From: Bog-473 sp052140165
GTDB taxonomy: Bacteria > Actinomycetota > Acidimicrobiia > Acidimicrobiales > RAAP-2
Assembly (NCBI GenBank): GCA_052140165.1
Contig: JBKQUM010000104.1
Span: 1-42,896 of the forward strand
Length of the DNA: 42,896 nt
Direction of reading: 5' to 3'
A program made the position numbers and the translations under genes. Below are positions 23,816-33,436 of the stretch, one piece after another (position 1 is the stretch's first letter; every line of letters begins with the position of its first letter). The notes beneath the pieces were generated by a model. The model ran no database searches, was not told the origin of the DNA, and saw only the letters and a list, made by a program, of their open reading frames with translations.

Positions 23816-24016
23816 TCAAGCGCCGCGCCGCATCGAAGGTGCACCTCGACGTTCGGAATGGTTTTCCCAGAGGCGCTCCGCCATTTCTCGGGACCCGACG
23901 GGACATTTGATTCCGATGGGTGTCGCGGATTGGTGATCGCGCTCGCAGTCGTCACAGACGACCATCCACAGACGGTCCGCTCGCTGCACAATTTTGGGAT
24001 GGTGGACCTTCCTCAA
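23816..24016 (-). CDS. Small CxxC protein, conserved actinobacterial type
   Basis: The protein has 66 residues on the minus strand. The core LWMVVCDDCERDHQSATPIGIKCPVG has a CxxC that could bind metal, and REMAERLWENHSE follows. This resembles short conserved hypothetical proteins of Actinobacteria with a VVCxxCxxD...PIGI signature. The start is uncertain: TTG 24016 gives MRKVHHPKIVQ, with GGAG about 11 nt upstream. Function is unknown. Confidence 0.5.
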   Translation of the reverse strand: MRKVHHPKIVQRADRLWMVVCDDCERDHQSATPIGIKCPVGSREMAERLWENHSERRGAPSMRRGA

Positions 24017-24224
24017 CGCGCCTGACTCCAGCTCGATGCCCTCTCCGGGAGCGACCCTAGCGATGGCCCGAACCGGGCTGCAACGGCGGTCCGTAGTCCC
24101 AGGTCGTACGCGACGATCCCGCGAACTGGGCCCCTATCTTCGGTCGCCAACGCTCCGGGTGAGCTCCCCTACACCGGCGCGATGTGCGGCCGCGCACCCG
24201 GAGCATCGGGCAGCCCTCTTTCCC

Positions 24225-24230
24225 TAGAAT
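24225..24230 (+). promoter_or_regulatory. Candidate -10 box (TAGAAT), leaderless start
   Basis: TAGAAT is a five-of-six match to the sigma-70 -10 consensus and lies 6 nt before ATG 24237, with no Shine-Dalgarno. It is the clearest leaderless case in the window. Confidence 0.55.
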
Positions 24231-24236
24231 TCACCT

Positions 24237-24857
24237 ATGACGGCAACGAACCTGGCGCAACCGGAACGCACGACCCTCTGCGACCTCTTCGTCGAGCGTG
24301 GCCCCGACGCGCCCACGTTGTGCGAGGGGTGGCGCACCGTCGACCTGGCGGCGCACCTCGTCGTGCGCGAACGGAGACCCGACAGCGGGCCCGGGCTCGT
24401 CTGGCCCCCGCTGGCCGGTTACACGGACAAGGTGCGGCGCGCGGTGCGGGACCGCACGCCGTGGGAGAAGCTGGTCGAGACGGTCCGGCGCGGACCGCCG
24501 TTGCTCCTCCGTCCCTTCGATGCGCCGATGAACACGGTCGAGTTCTTCATCCACGTCGAGGACGTGCGTCGTGCGCAGGACGGCTGGGAACCCCGCCCGA
24601 TCTCCGCCGAGTTGGCCGATGCCCTCTGGGCCCGCGTCGGGCCGGGCGGCATGGCGAAGAAGGTCCCGGCCACGGTCGTGATCACCTCGCCCGGGCGGGC
24701 CGACAAGGAGCGTGGCACGGGGCCGCGCCTCACCCTGGCCGGCGACCCGGGCGAGCTCGTCATGTTCGGCGCCGGCCGGCAAGGGGCGGCGAGGGTCGAG
24801 ATCAGCGGCGACGCAGCACTCGCCGAGCAGCTGCGTGCCGCGTCGCTCGGCGTCTGA
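24237..24857 (+). CDS. TIGR03085-family metal-binding protein (maleylpyruvate-isomerase/DinB-like)
   Basis: The protein has 206 residues. The N-terminal four-helix DinB-like domain shows TLCEGWRTVDLAAHLVVRERRP and EFFIHVEDVRRA, where H40 and H106 are placed like the metal ligands of mycothiol-dependent maleylpyruvate isomerase. Such proteins in Actinobacteria are thought to use mycothiol or another thiol, but the reaction is unknown. The last third (VVITSPGRADKERG..LTLAGDPGELVMFGAGR) is the usual C-terminal part. Confidence 0.85.
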   Translation: MTATNLAQPERTTLCDLFVERGPDAPTLCEGWRTVDLAAHLVVRERRPDSGPGLVWPPLAGYTDKVRRAVRDRTPWEKLVETVRRGPPLLLRPFDAPMNTVEFFIHVEDVRRAQDGWEPRPISAELADALWARVGPGGMAKKVPATVVITSPGRADKERGTGPRLTLAGDPGELVMFGAGRQGAARVEISGDAALAEQLRAASLGV

Positions 24858-24895
24858 CCTCCGGACTACCTCCCCGGCCCGTCGGCCGCCTGAGG

Positions 24896-24901
24896 TAGGT
24901 T
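24896..24901 (+). promoter_or_regulatory. Candidate -10 box (TAGGTT), leaderless start
   Basis: TAGGTT lies 6 nt before ATG 24908 with no Shine-Dalgarno. Confidence 0.45.
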
Positions 24902-24907
24902 CGCATC

Positions 24908-25339
24908 ATGGTCGGACGTCAAGAGCACGGGTCCGGCGATGACGAGGATGTCGCCGTCGATGCCGCCTTGGAGCAGGACCTCGGCGCGGTGGAGGAGTCG
25001 GTCCGGGCGTATCTCGAGGACCCGTCGGCCAGGCTGCGCAACGACCTGCTGGCCGCGCTCGAGCGACTCGATCAGCAGATCGACGAGAGCGATGCCTACG
25101 AGGGCAGCATCATCGGCTCGGGGGCGTTCGGCGCTCCGGGCAAGGGCTTGGTGATCGGGGAGACCGCCGGCGCCTCGGCGGCCGAGGAGGTCCCGGAATC
25201 GGTCTGGCGGGCCCAGACGGCCCTGATCAAGGCGGCCAAACGGGAGATCGCGGCAGCGACCCCCGACACCCTGGCGGACCTGCGCGCCGCCGCTGACGCC
25301 CTCTCGGCCGCCCGGAGCAAGGAACCACCCACGCGGTGA
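24908..25339 (+). CDS. Hypothetical protein, acidic and helical
   Basis: The protein has 143 residues. It is acidic at the N-terminus (GDDEDVAVDAALEQDLG) and rich in Ala, Glu and Leu, with likely helices at about 15-60 and 95-140 and a Gly-rich middle (SIIGSGAFGAPGKGLVIGE). There are no signal or membrane segments. I do not recognise the family. It is convergent with the NTF2-like gene, 13 nt apart. Confidence 0.7.
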   Translation: MVGRQEHGSGDDEDVAVDAALEQDLGAVEESVRAYLEDPSARLRNDLLAALERLDQQIDESDAYEGSIIGSGAFGAPGKGLVIGETAGASAAEEVPESVWRAQTALIKAAKREIAAATPDTLADLRAAADALSAARSKEPPTR

Positions 25340-25352
25340 CGCTGCGAGGGCG

Positions 25353-25796
25353 TCACTCGTCTTTTGCCATCGATTCGAGCATCGCCGCCATCCGCCGGTG
25401 GACGAGGTTGACGGCCTGCAGCGGCCGGATCATGACCCGGAACTCAATGATGCGTCCCTCGTCGTTGCAGCGGATGATGTCCACGCCGTTGACGTACTTG
25501 CCCTCCATGGTGGTCTCGAATTCCAAGAAGGCCGTGTCGTCGCCGAGCACGGTCTTGGTGTACGTGAAGCATCCCCCGGGCTCGGTGCGCTCCGAGCCCG
25601 GGCTCACCGCCGGCTCGTCGCCGCCGAAGGTCTGCCCGGCCGCCTGCAGGTAGAGGCTCGTGATCTGCTTGCCACGCTGCGGCGTGAACACGATCGGCGA
25701 GTAGAAGACGACGTCGTCGTCGAGGAGGTCGTCGAGCCCGCCCGGCAATTCACCGCGCAGGTAGGAGTGCCACTGTGCGACGACTCGCTCCATCAT
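25353..25796 (-). CDS. NTF2/SnoaL-like protein
   Basis: The protein has 147 residues with the cone-shaped NTF2-like fold (SnoaL-like). The pattern VVAQWHSYLRGELPGGLDDLLDDDVVFYSPIV at the start, FLEFETTMEGKYVNGVDIIRC in the middle, and GRIIEFRVMIRPLQAV near the end is typical. Members can be isomerases, hydratases or non-enzymatic binders. GGAGGGAGC on the minus strand precedes ATG 25796. It lies 80 nt downstream of the glycosyltransferase stop on the same strand and may belong to that transcript. Confidence 0.85.
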   Translation of the reverse strand: MMERVVAQWHSYLRGELPGGLDDLLDDDVVFYSPIVFTPQRGKQITSLYLQAAGQTFGGDEPAVSPGSERTEPGGCFTYTKTVLGDDTAFLEFETTMEGKYVNGVDIIRCNDEGRIIEFRVMIRPLQAVNLVHRRMAAMLESMAKDE

Positions 25797-25876
25797 CGGT
25801 GCTCCCTCCGTGGTGAGCCGTGCCGGCAGCGCTGTGCCGATCGCGGGACATCGTAGGTCGGCGCGGTGGGGCGGCG

Positions 25877-27220
25877 TCAGCCGGCGGCGGCGCGGGCAGC
25901 GTCACGCTCCGCGCACAGGTCGGCCAGTGCCGCGCTGATCGCTCCCAGGGGCTCCGTGGGGGCGATCTCGGCCTGCAGCGCCCGTGCCCGTTCCCGGTAC
26001 GACGGCCGGGCCAGGACGCGGCGCACGGCGCGGGCCACCATCGCCACCGACGGGCGGCCGGTGTGCAGGTCGACGCCGGTGCCCGACCAGTGCACGCGCG
26101 CCGCCACCTCGGGTTTGTCCTCGCTGTCGCCCGCCACCACCAGCGGCACCCCGTTGGCCAGCGCCTGCTGCACGCCGCCGTACCCGCCGTTGGTCACCAT
26201 GACGTCGACGTGGGGGAGCAGGACGTCGTGGGGGATGAAGCGCTCCAGGCGCACGTTGGGCGGCAGGCCGCGCCGCAGCGGCCCCGGGTCCGGCCCGCCG
26301 GTCGTGGCCACGACGAGCACGTCGTCGCCCGCCAGCGCCCGGGCGGTCAGCAGGAGGAGGCGGCCCAGGTCCGCGTTGTCCAGCGTGCCCTGGGTGACGT
26401 GCACGACCGGTCGCCCGCCCGCGAGCTCCGCCCACCACCACGGTGCCTCGAAGGACGACGAGGGGGGCGCGAGGATCGGCCCGACGAAGCTGACCGAGGG
26501 TGCCAGGTCCGAGCGGGGGTACTCGAAGCCGGCCACTGTCGCTTGCAGGTAGGCGTCCACCACCTTGGGCTGCAGGTCGACCAGATAGCCGTGGAAGCGC
26601 GGCGCGCCGGCCTCGGCCAGGCGCCGGCGGGCGAAGCGCTGAATGTCGGCCAGCACGAGGTGCTCGGTGGCCCAGTTCATGGACACGTTGCGCACCCGGT
26701 GCAGGGGGCCGCTGCCGGGCTGGAACGCGGCCCCGAACGGCGCCGCGTCGCGGCTGTTGGAGGCGTAGGGCATCACGCCGATGCAGGCCAGCGCCGGCCG
26801 CGCCGCGCGGGGCCCGAGGGCGAGGGGGAGCGCGCCGAGGAACATCGTGTCGACGACGATGCAGTCGGCGGGGAAGCCGTCGAGGACGGTGCGCAGGTCG
26901 CGGTGCTGGCCGGGGATCGGCCCCATGAAGATCCGCCGCAGATCGTCCTTGACGCCGCGGACGCCGCGCTTGGACGACGACTCCCGCTCCGGGTTGGCCA
27001 CCATCAGGTCGTGCGCGTCGTACTCCTCGGCGAAGGGCACGAACGCGGCGCCGGTCGCCTCCACCTTGTCCCGGTAATGCGCCGTGGTGAAGAACACGAC
27101 CTCGTGCCCGTCGCCGACCAGCCGCCGCGCCAGCGCCAGCAACGGCGCCGTGTGGCCCTGGGCCGGGGTCGTGCACAGCACCAAGCGCCGCGCCCCCCCC
27201 GGCGCGGCATCGCCGGTCAC
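25877..27220 (-). CDS. GT1-family (MGT-like) glycosyltransferase
   Basis: The protein has 447 residues with the GT-B fold. N-terminal LVLCTTPAQGHTAPLLALARRL is the acceptor-side start of UDP-glycosyltransferase/MGT enzymes. The donor-binding part near 343-365 (TNGGYGGVQQALANGVPLVV, then AGDSEDKPE) is the GT1 signature, and VHVTQGTLDN precedes it. Acceptors in this family include macrolides, carotenoids, sterols and lipids; the one here is unknown. GTG 27220 overlaps the stop of the upstream alpha-glucosidase by 4 nt, so the two are translationally coupled. Confidence 0.88.
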   Translation of the reverse strand: MTGDAAPGGARRLVLCTTPAQGHTAPLLALARRLVGDGHEVVFFTTAHYRDKVEATGAAFVPFAEEYDAHDLMVANPERESSSKRGVRGVKDDLRRIFMGPIPGQHRDLRTVLDGFPADCIVVDTMFLGALPLALGPRAARPALACIGVMPYASNSRDAAPFGAAFQPGSGPLHRVRNVSMNWATEHLVLADIQRFARRRLAEAGAPRFHGYLVDLQPKVVDAYLQATVAGFEYPRSDLAPSVSFVGPILAPPSSSFEAPWWWAELAGGRPVVHVTQGTLDNADLGRLLLLTARALAGDDVLVVATTGGPDPGPLRRGLPPNVRLERFIPHDVLLPHVDVMVTNGGYGGVQQALANGVPLVVAGDSEDKPEVAARVHWSGTGVDLHTGRPSVAMVARAVRRVLARPSYRERARALQAEIAPTEPLGAISAALADLCAERDAARAAAG

Positions 27221-28818
27221 GTCACCACGACGGCGCCGCTCCACGCCGGCAGGGTGAGGGCACCCTCCAGGCTCGACCCCTCGAGCGCGGGTGCGGTGGC
27301 CACCGTCACCGTGCCGCGCACGCCGTCGAAGGTCGCCGGTGCGCCCGACATGTTGAGCAGCACCGTCGTGCCCTCGCCCCGGGCGAAGGCCCACGTGCCC
27401 GGGGGGGAGCCGAGCGACCGGTAGGGCCCGACGGCCAGGTCGTCGCTCACCCGGCGCGCCGCGATGGCCCGACGCGTGAGCTCGAGCGCCGAGTCGGGGT
27501 CGCCCTCCTGGTCGGCCACGTTGCACGCGGCGGGGTCGGCCATGGGCAGCCAGGGGCGCGTGCCCGGTGCGGTGAACCCCCCGCCCGCGCCGCTCGACCA
27601 CGGCATCGGCGTCCGTTCCGCGTCACGACCCTTGTAGTAGGGCCAGAAGCGGGTCCCGACCGCGTCGAGCACGTCGGCGCGCTCGATCGGACCGTCGGTG
27701 AGCCCGATCTCGTCGCCCTGGTACAGGAAAGGCGTCCCGCGCAGCGTGAGAAGGATCAGCAGCGCCACCTTCGCCTTGGCCACCTCCCCGCCGGCCCAGC
27801 GGGTCGACAGCCGCGACACGTCGTGGTTGGACGCGGTCCAGATCGGCCACGCCTCGGCGGGGAGGAGCGCCTCGGTGTCCTCGACGACGCTGCGTAGGGC
27901 CTCCGCCTCGAAGGGCGCGTTGATGAAGACGAAGTTGAACCCGCCGTGCAGCTCGTCGCGCCCGCTGCCGTAGAACTCCACCAGCGTGGGGAGCTTCTCC
28001 ACGTTGGTCTCGCCGATCAGCAGCCGCTCGGGCTCGTAGGTGTCTGCGATGGCGCGCCAGCGTCGCAGGATGTCGTGCGCCTCCGGTCGGTCCGTGTTGT
28101 AGACCGCACGCACCCCCATGAACTGCTGGTCCAGCGGGTCGTCCTCGGTGGCGGGCGGGTTGTCGCGCAGCTCCTTGTCCTTGATCATCATGTTGCACAC
28201 GTCAATGCGGAAGCCCGCCACGCCACGGTCCCACCAGAAGCGGACGATGTCGTCGAATTCTCGGCGCACGTCCTCGTTCCACCAGTCGAGATCGGGCTGG
28301 GCCGCCTCGAAGTTGTGCAGGTAGTACTGGCCGCTGGTCTCGTCGAGGTGCCACGCCGGCCCGCCGAAGATGCTCACCCAGTTGTTGGGTGGGCCGCCGT
28401 CGGGCTTGGGGTCGGCCCAGACGTAGTAGCCGCGGTGCGCCGAATCCCGGCCGCTCAGCGCGTCGACGAACCACGGGTGCTGGTCGCTGGTGTGGTTGGG
28501 CACCAGATCCATGAGGATCCGGATGTCACGGCGGCCCGCCTCGCGGACCAGCGCATCGAGGTCGTCGAGCGTCCCGTAGGCGGCGTCGATGCCGCGGTAG
28601 TCCGAGACGTCGTAGCCCCAGTCGCGGTTGGGTGAGCGGGTCACCGGCGACAGCCACACACCGCTGATGCCGAGACCGGCGAGGTGGTCGAGCTTGGAGA
28701 TGATCCCGGGCAGGTCGCCCACACCGTCCCCGTTGGAGTCCGCATACGAGCGCGGATAGATCTGGTAGAAGACGCCGCCGTGCCACCAGCGGTCCGGATC
28801 GCGGTCTCCTGGCGTCAT
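27217..28818 (-). CDS. GH13 alpha-glucosidase (oligo-1,6-glucosidase/trehalose-family type)
   Basis: The protein has 533 residues, cytoplasmic (no signal peptide). GH13 regions are all present: I, MDLVPNHTSD (103-112); II, AGFRIDVCNM with nucleophile D206; III, LLIGETNVEKL with acid/base E270; and IV, TASNHDVSRL with transition-state D333. A Ca2+-type loop DSNGDGVGD starts at 27. Overall it is closest to GH13 subfamily 17/23/30-like alpha-glucosidases acting on short alpha-glucosides. AAGGGA before ATG 28818 is the ribosome binding site. It is the fourth gene of a five-gene minus-strand run. Confidence 0.92.
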   Translation of the reverse strand: MTPGDRDPDRWWHGGVFYQIYPRSYADSNGDGVGDLPGIISKLDHLAGLGISGVWLSPVTRSPNRDWGYDVSDYRGIDAAYGTLDDLDALVREAGRRDIRILMDLVPNHTSDQHPWFVDALSGRDSAHRGYYVWADPKPDGGPPNNWVSIFGGPAWHLDETSGQYYLHNFEAAQPDLDWWNEDVRREFDDIVRFWWDRGVAGFRIDVCNMMIKDKELRDNPPATEDDPLDQQFMGVRAVYNTDRPEAHDILRRWRAIADTYEPERLLIGETNVEKLPTLVEFYGSGRDELHGGFNFVFINAPFEAEALRSVVEDTEALLPAEAWPIWTASNHDVSRLSTRWAGGEVAKAKVALLILLTLRGTPFLYQGDEIGLTDGPIERADVLDAVGTRFWPYYKGRDAERTPMPWSSGAGGGFTAPGTRPWLPMADPAACNVADQEGDPDSALELTRRAIAARRVSDDLAVGPYRSLGSPPGTWAFARGEGTTVLLNMSGAPATFDGVRGTVTVATAPALEGSSLEGALTLPAWSGAVVVT

Positions 28819-28889
28819 CCACTCGTCCCTTCGTACGGTCGGTCCCGGGAGCGTATCGACCCGCCCGACGGCGCGGGCCGGCGGCCGGC

Positions 28890-29369
28890 TCAGAGCCGCG
28901 ACTGGGCGACCGAGATCAGGTGACGGACCAACGACGAAGGCGTTGCAGACGACCCGGTGCTCATGAGCTCCAAGGAGTCGCCGAACTGACCCCGGACGAA
29001 GAAGACGAGCTCCTCCCGGGAGGGCACGCTCGCGCCCTCGTCCGTCAGCGCCGTGTCGACGTCCAGGGCGGTGGTCCCCTTCGGGGATGGGGCGAACCTG
29101 GCCGAGGGGAAGATGGAGATGCTCTGCTGGACCTGCACGGTCCCGCTCTTGTCGGACATCTGCCCGCTGTTGATCTCGGGCGGGAGGGCACCGACGATCT
29201 GGGCCGGCACACCGATGCAGCTGGCGAGTCCCGGGGCGCCGGTGAAGCTGCTGCCCCCGCCGTTCGGGCTCGGGCTGACCGTCCACCCGGCGGGGAGGTC
29301 GGAGAGCACGAGCAGCGCCTTCCTCGCCTCCGCCGCATCGCTGCCTCTCGTTCGCTTCCCGCTCGGCAC
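28890..29369 (-). pseudogene. Truncated copy of the DLPxGW exported-protein family
   Basis: The 159-residue frame (GTG 29369) aligns with the gene at 29415-30143: AEARKALLVLSDLPAGW against LAQARKAELVLADLPAGW, SCIGVPAQIVG against HCVGVATSLIT, and RHLISVAQSRL against QHLMSVAVGRL. It lacks any signal peptide. About 36 residues are missing after SIFPSARFA, which removes the second conserved cysteine (GCM). Only 45 nt separate it from the upstream copy, so the signal-peptide region is gone. I read it as a decaying duplicate. Expression as a cytosolic remnant is possible, since the frame is still open. Confidence 0.6.
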
Positions 29370-29414
29370 GAGCGACCGTCCCGCCCCGCCCTCCGGGCTA
29401 TGCCGCCGCTGGCG

Positions 29415-30143
29415 CTAAAGGCGCCCGACCGCCACCGACATGAGGTGCTGCTCCTCGGCGATGGAGAACGGGGCGCCGACGGCGGTGAACATCACCTGCT
29501 GGCCGAGGCGCCCCTTGACCGCGTAGAGCTGGGTGGCCGTGAAGTTCAGCGTCACCCCGTGCGTCACGACCGGGACGCTCAGCGAGTAGCCGACGACCCC
29601 CGGACCGAAGGCGCCCGGGGCGATGGCCGAGACGAGCGGCGTGCCGATGCTGACGCCCTTGGGCGTCTTGCCGAAGAGCTTCGCCTTCAGCGGACCCGAG
29701 GCGAGGGACGTCATGCACCCCGGCATCTTCGGGTTGGCGCCGACGCCGAGCTCGGCCGCCGCGTTCTTCGCCGACGGGAACAGCGTCACGTTGTCGTTGA
29801 CGATCAGCGTGCCCGAGCTGTCCTGGAACTGGGGGCTGTTCACCGACGGCGGGTTCTCTGTGATGAGCGAGGTCGCGACCCCGACGCAGTGCGCCAGCTG
29901 CGCGTCGCCCACGGTGCTGTTGTCGTTGTTCGTGTTCTTGGCCGTCACCCACCCGGCCGGCAGGTCGGCGAGGACCAGCTCCGCCTTGCGGGCCTGCGCC
30001 AGGGAGGCCGAGCCGGACCCCGAGCTCGCGCCCACCGGCGCCGCCACCGCGCCCAGCGCGCTGCCGGCGACCAGCCCGGCTGCGACGAGTCCCGTGGCCA
30101 GGCGGGCCAGAGCCGGACGCACCGGCCCGCTGCGGTTCCTCAC
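29415..30143 (-). CDS. Exported DLPxGW-family protein, copy B
   Basis: The protein has 242 residues. GTG 30143 has a GAGAGGGGA ribosome binding site; the frame extends further up but without one. The signal peptide is residues 1-35 (ARLATGLVAAGLVAGSALGAVA). The mature part has VLADLPAGW (57-65), C86 in HCVGVA, and C143 in PGCMTS, then a strand-rich second half ending EQHLMSVAVGRL. The two cysteines are likely to pair outside the cell. The family is unknown to me. It shares motif order with the neighbours on both sides. Confidence 0.75.
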   Translation of the reverse strand: MRNRSGPVRPALARLATGLVAAGLVAGSALGAVAAPVGASSGSGSASLAQARKAELVLADLPAGWVTAKNTNNDNSTVGDAQLAHCVGVATSLITENPPSVNSPQFQDSSGTLIVNDNVTLFPSAKNAAAELGVGANPKMPGCMTSLASGPLKAKLFGKTPKGVSIGTPLVSAIAPGAFGPGVVGYSLSVPVVTHGVTLNFTATQLYAVKGRLGQQVMFTAVGAPFSIAEEQHLMSVAVGRL

Positions 30144-30235
30144 GATGCATCCCCTCTCGGTTGCGCCTCCACCGGCGTCTGCGCCCGGACGCGCCCGCAC
30201 ACGCTATGCGCGCGCCGCCACGTGGTCGGAGCGCC

Positions 30236-31012
30236 TCAGTGCCGGGCCAGCGCCGCCGCCACGAGCTGCTCCTCGAGCACTGCGGGGAACACCGTCCCGT
30301 TGCCGTTGAAGGTGAGCTGGCGGACCTGCGTGCCCTCGACGACGTCGATCTGGGTGCTCGTGATCAACAGCTCCCGGCCGTCGCTGACCAGCGGGATGGT
30401 CACGCTGAACCCGGCCTGGTGCGCCGCGTGCGCCGTCGCGGGGAGCGCGGCGAAGGCGACGGTCCCGACGGTGGTGCCGGTGCCCGCCTGCTGCTCGATG
30501 CTCTGTCGGAGTGCCGCGCCGCCGACGGCGTCCATGCACCCGGGTGTCCGCGCGCTCGCCAGGGCGCTGTAGCCGGCCCGGGCCGACGGCGCCGACGGGT
30601 ACACCGACACGGTGTCCTCGACGGCGAGCTGCCTGTTCGCGCTGGTGAAGTCGGGGCTGCTGTAGCTGGTCGGCCTGAGCGCGGCCACGCTGGAGGGCAC
30701 GCCCACGCACGAGGCCAGCTCCCTCGACCACGGCGACGTCCGGGTCGGGGCCGCGGCGGCGCCGCCCGCCTCCCAGCCCGAGGGCAGGTCCGAGAGTGTG
30801 AGGAGGGCGGCGGCCGGGGCCGTGTTCGTGCTCGGGCGCGGAGCTGCGCCCGGTCGCAAGTGGCCCGGGACCGCCAGGGCGCCCGTGCCGCCCGTCAGGC
30901 CGCCGACGAGCCCGCCGGCCAGCGCCACCACGAAGATCCCCGCGAAGGTCCACATGACGGCGCGCCGCCAGTGGTCCGTGCCTGCCCCGGCCGTTCGGTC
31001 TGCCTGGGTCAT
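30236..31012 (-). CDS. Membrane-anchored DLPxGW-family protein, copy C
   Basis: The protein has 258 residues. AGGAGGGG is a strong ribosome binding site before ATG 31012. A transmembrane or signal-anchor helix spans about 19-42 (VMWTFAGIFVVALAGGLVGGL), followed by a Gly/Pro-rich linker. The extracellular domain has LTLSDLPSGW (71-80), C102 in SCVGVP, and C159 in PGCMDA, and ends EEQLVAAALARH. It is the first gene of the minus-strand run toward the glycosyltransferase and is divergent from groES. Confidence 0.75.
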   Translation of the reverse strand: MTQADRTAGAGTDHWRRAVMWTFAGIFVVALAGGLVGGLTGGTGALAVPGHLRPGAAPRPSTNTAPAAALLTLSDLPSGWEAGGAAAAPTRTSPWSRELASCVGVPSSVAALRPTSYSSPDFTSANRQLAVEDTVSVYPSAPSARAGYSALASARTPGCMDAVGGAALRQSIEQQAGTGTTVGTVAFAALPATAHAAHQAGFSVTIPLVSDGRELLITSTQIDVVEGTQVRQLTFNGNGTVFPAVLEEQLVAAALARH

Positions 31013-31125
31013 TGTGGCCCCTCCTGCCTCCATGGGCGCCGCCGGCTGCCGGGCTCAGGACCCGGCCGGCATCGCCCTCCCGGAAAGGGGAACGTGGGGG
31101 AGCGCCCCGCCTCACGGGGGCCCCC

Positions 31126-31154
31126 TTGCCAGCCCGGGACCGGCCCGCTATCGT
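31126..31154 (+). promoter_or_regulatory. groESL promoter
   Basis: TTGCCA (31126-31131) and TATCGT (31149-31154) are separated by 17 nt. The CIRCE operator starts at the last base of the -10, the classic position for HrcA repression of a vegetative promoter. Confidence 0.7.
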
Positions 31155-31180
31155 TGGCACTCACAACCCGAGAGTGCTAA
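31154..31180 (+). promoter_or_regulatory. CIRCE operator (HrcA-binding)
   Basis: TTGGCACTC-N9-GAGTGCTAA matches the CIRCE consensus TTAGCACTC-N9-GAGTGCTAA with one mismatch in the left arm. HrcA binds this to repress groESL until heat shock. No second copy is seen before groEL. Confidence 0.95.
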
Positions 31181-31205
31181 TCAGTGCCAAGGAGGCCCGT
31201 TCAAC

Positions 31206-31499
31206 ATGCCGAAGCTGCACCCCCTCGATGACCGGATCGTCGTCCGCCCCGGCGAGTCCGAGGAGACGACCGCGTCCGGCCTGGTCATCCCCGACACGGC
31301 CAAGGAGAAGCCCCAGCAGGGAGAGGTTCTCGCCGTCGGCCCGGGCCGCCGCTCCGAGGACACCGGCGAGCTGATCCCCCTGGACGTCAAGGTCGGTGAC
31401 ACGGTCGTCTACTCCAAGTACGGCGGCACCGAGTACGTCCTCGACGGTGAGGACGTCCTGATCCTCTCCGCCCGCGACATCCTGGCCAAGCTGGCCTGA
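31206..31499 (+). CDS. groES: Co-chaperonin GroES
   Basis: The protein has 97 residues. It forms the heptameric lid of the GroEL folding chamber. Motifs include LHPLDDRIVVRP at the start, the mobile loop ETTASGLVIPDTAKEKP that contacts GroEL, VLAVGPG, and VGDTVVYSKYGGTE near the end. AAGGAGG (31189-31195) is an excellent ribosome binding site. It is controlled by the CIRCE/promoter region directly upstream. A hairpin with a T-run separates it from groEL. Confidence 0.98.
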   Translation: MPKLHPLDDRIVVRPGESEETTASGLVIPDTAKEKPQQGEVLAVGPGRRSEDTGELIPLDVKVGDTVVYSKYGGTEYVLDGEDVLILSARDILAKLA

Positions 31500-31509
31500 T
31501 CCGGGTCTG

Positions 31510-31558
31510 CCCGCCGCCCCGGTGACCGCCGGGGTCGGCGCGGCGGGACCACCTTTTT
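31510..31558 (+). terminator. Hairpin with T-run between groES and groEL (attenuator or partial terminator)
   Basis: Outer stem CCCGCCG (31510-31516) pairs with CGGCGGG (31541-31547). Inner stem CCCCGG (31517-31522) pairs with CCGGGG (31529-31534), with a 6-nt loop. Five T residues (31554-31558) follow 6 nt after the stem. It probably lowers groEL relative to groES or marks an RNA processing site; this is inference. Confidence 0.5.
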
Positions 31559-31600
31559 CCACCTGACCCACCGAGAACTCGAGAGGAGTTCGACACAGTC

Positions 31601-33253
<1,653 letters not shown>

Positions 33254-33391
33254 CTCCGCGCCGGCGTCGCAGATGCCGGGGTGACGCTCTTGCCGATACG
33301 TCCAGCGCTACTGTGCCTGGGCGTGTCGGGCTTCGTGGCCGGGCCTTCGGGTCCGGCTGCGGCGCGTCCGGGCCCCGGCGCGGTGGGCTCC

Positions 33392-33420
33392 CGACGTGGG
33401 CGCCGCGCCCGCCCACGTCG
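33392..33420. repeat. 11-bp perfect inverted repeat next to a -10 box
   Basis: CGACGTGGGCG (33392-33402) and CGCCCACGTCG (33410-33420) are perfect arms around a 7-nt spacer. TATACC (33421-33426) follows immediately. It could be the groEL terminator stem, without a T-tract, or an operator over the next gene's promoter. Confidence 0.55.
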
Positions 33421-33426
33421 TATACC
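33421..33426 (+). promoter_or_regulatory. Candidate -10 box (TATACC)
   Basis: TATACC lies 10 nt before GTG 33437 and directly abuts the inverted repeat at 33392-33420. No ribosome binding site is present. Confidence 0.4.
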
Positions 33427-33436
33427 CTCCCCCTGA

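Noticed and set aside
25820..27424. A 534-codon + strand open frame opposite the glycosyltransferase
   Set aside because: Low-complexity Arg/Gly/His sequence with no motif. The minus strand encodes a clear GT1 enzyme there.
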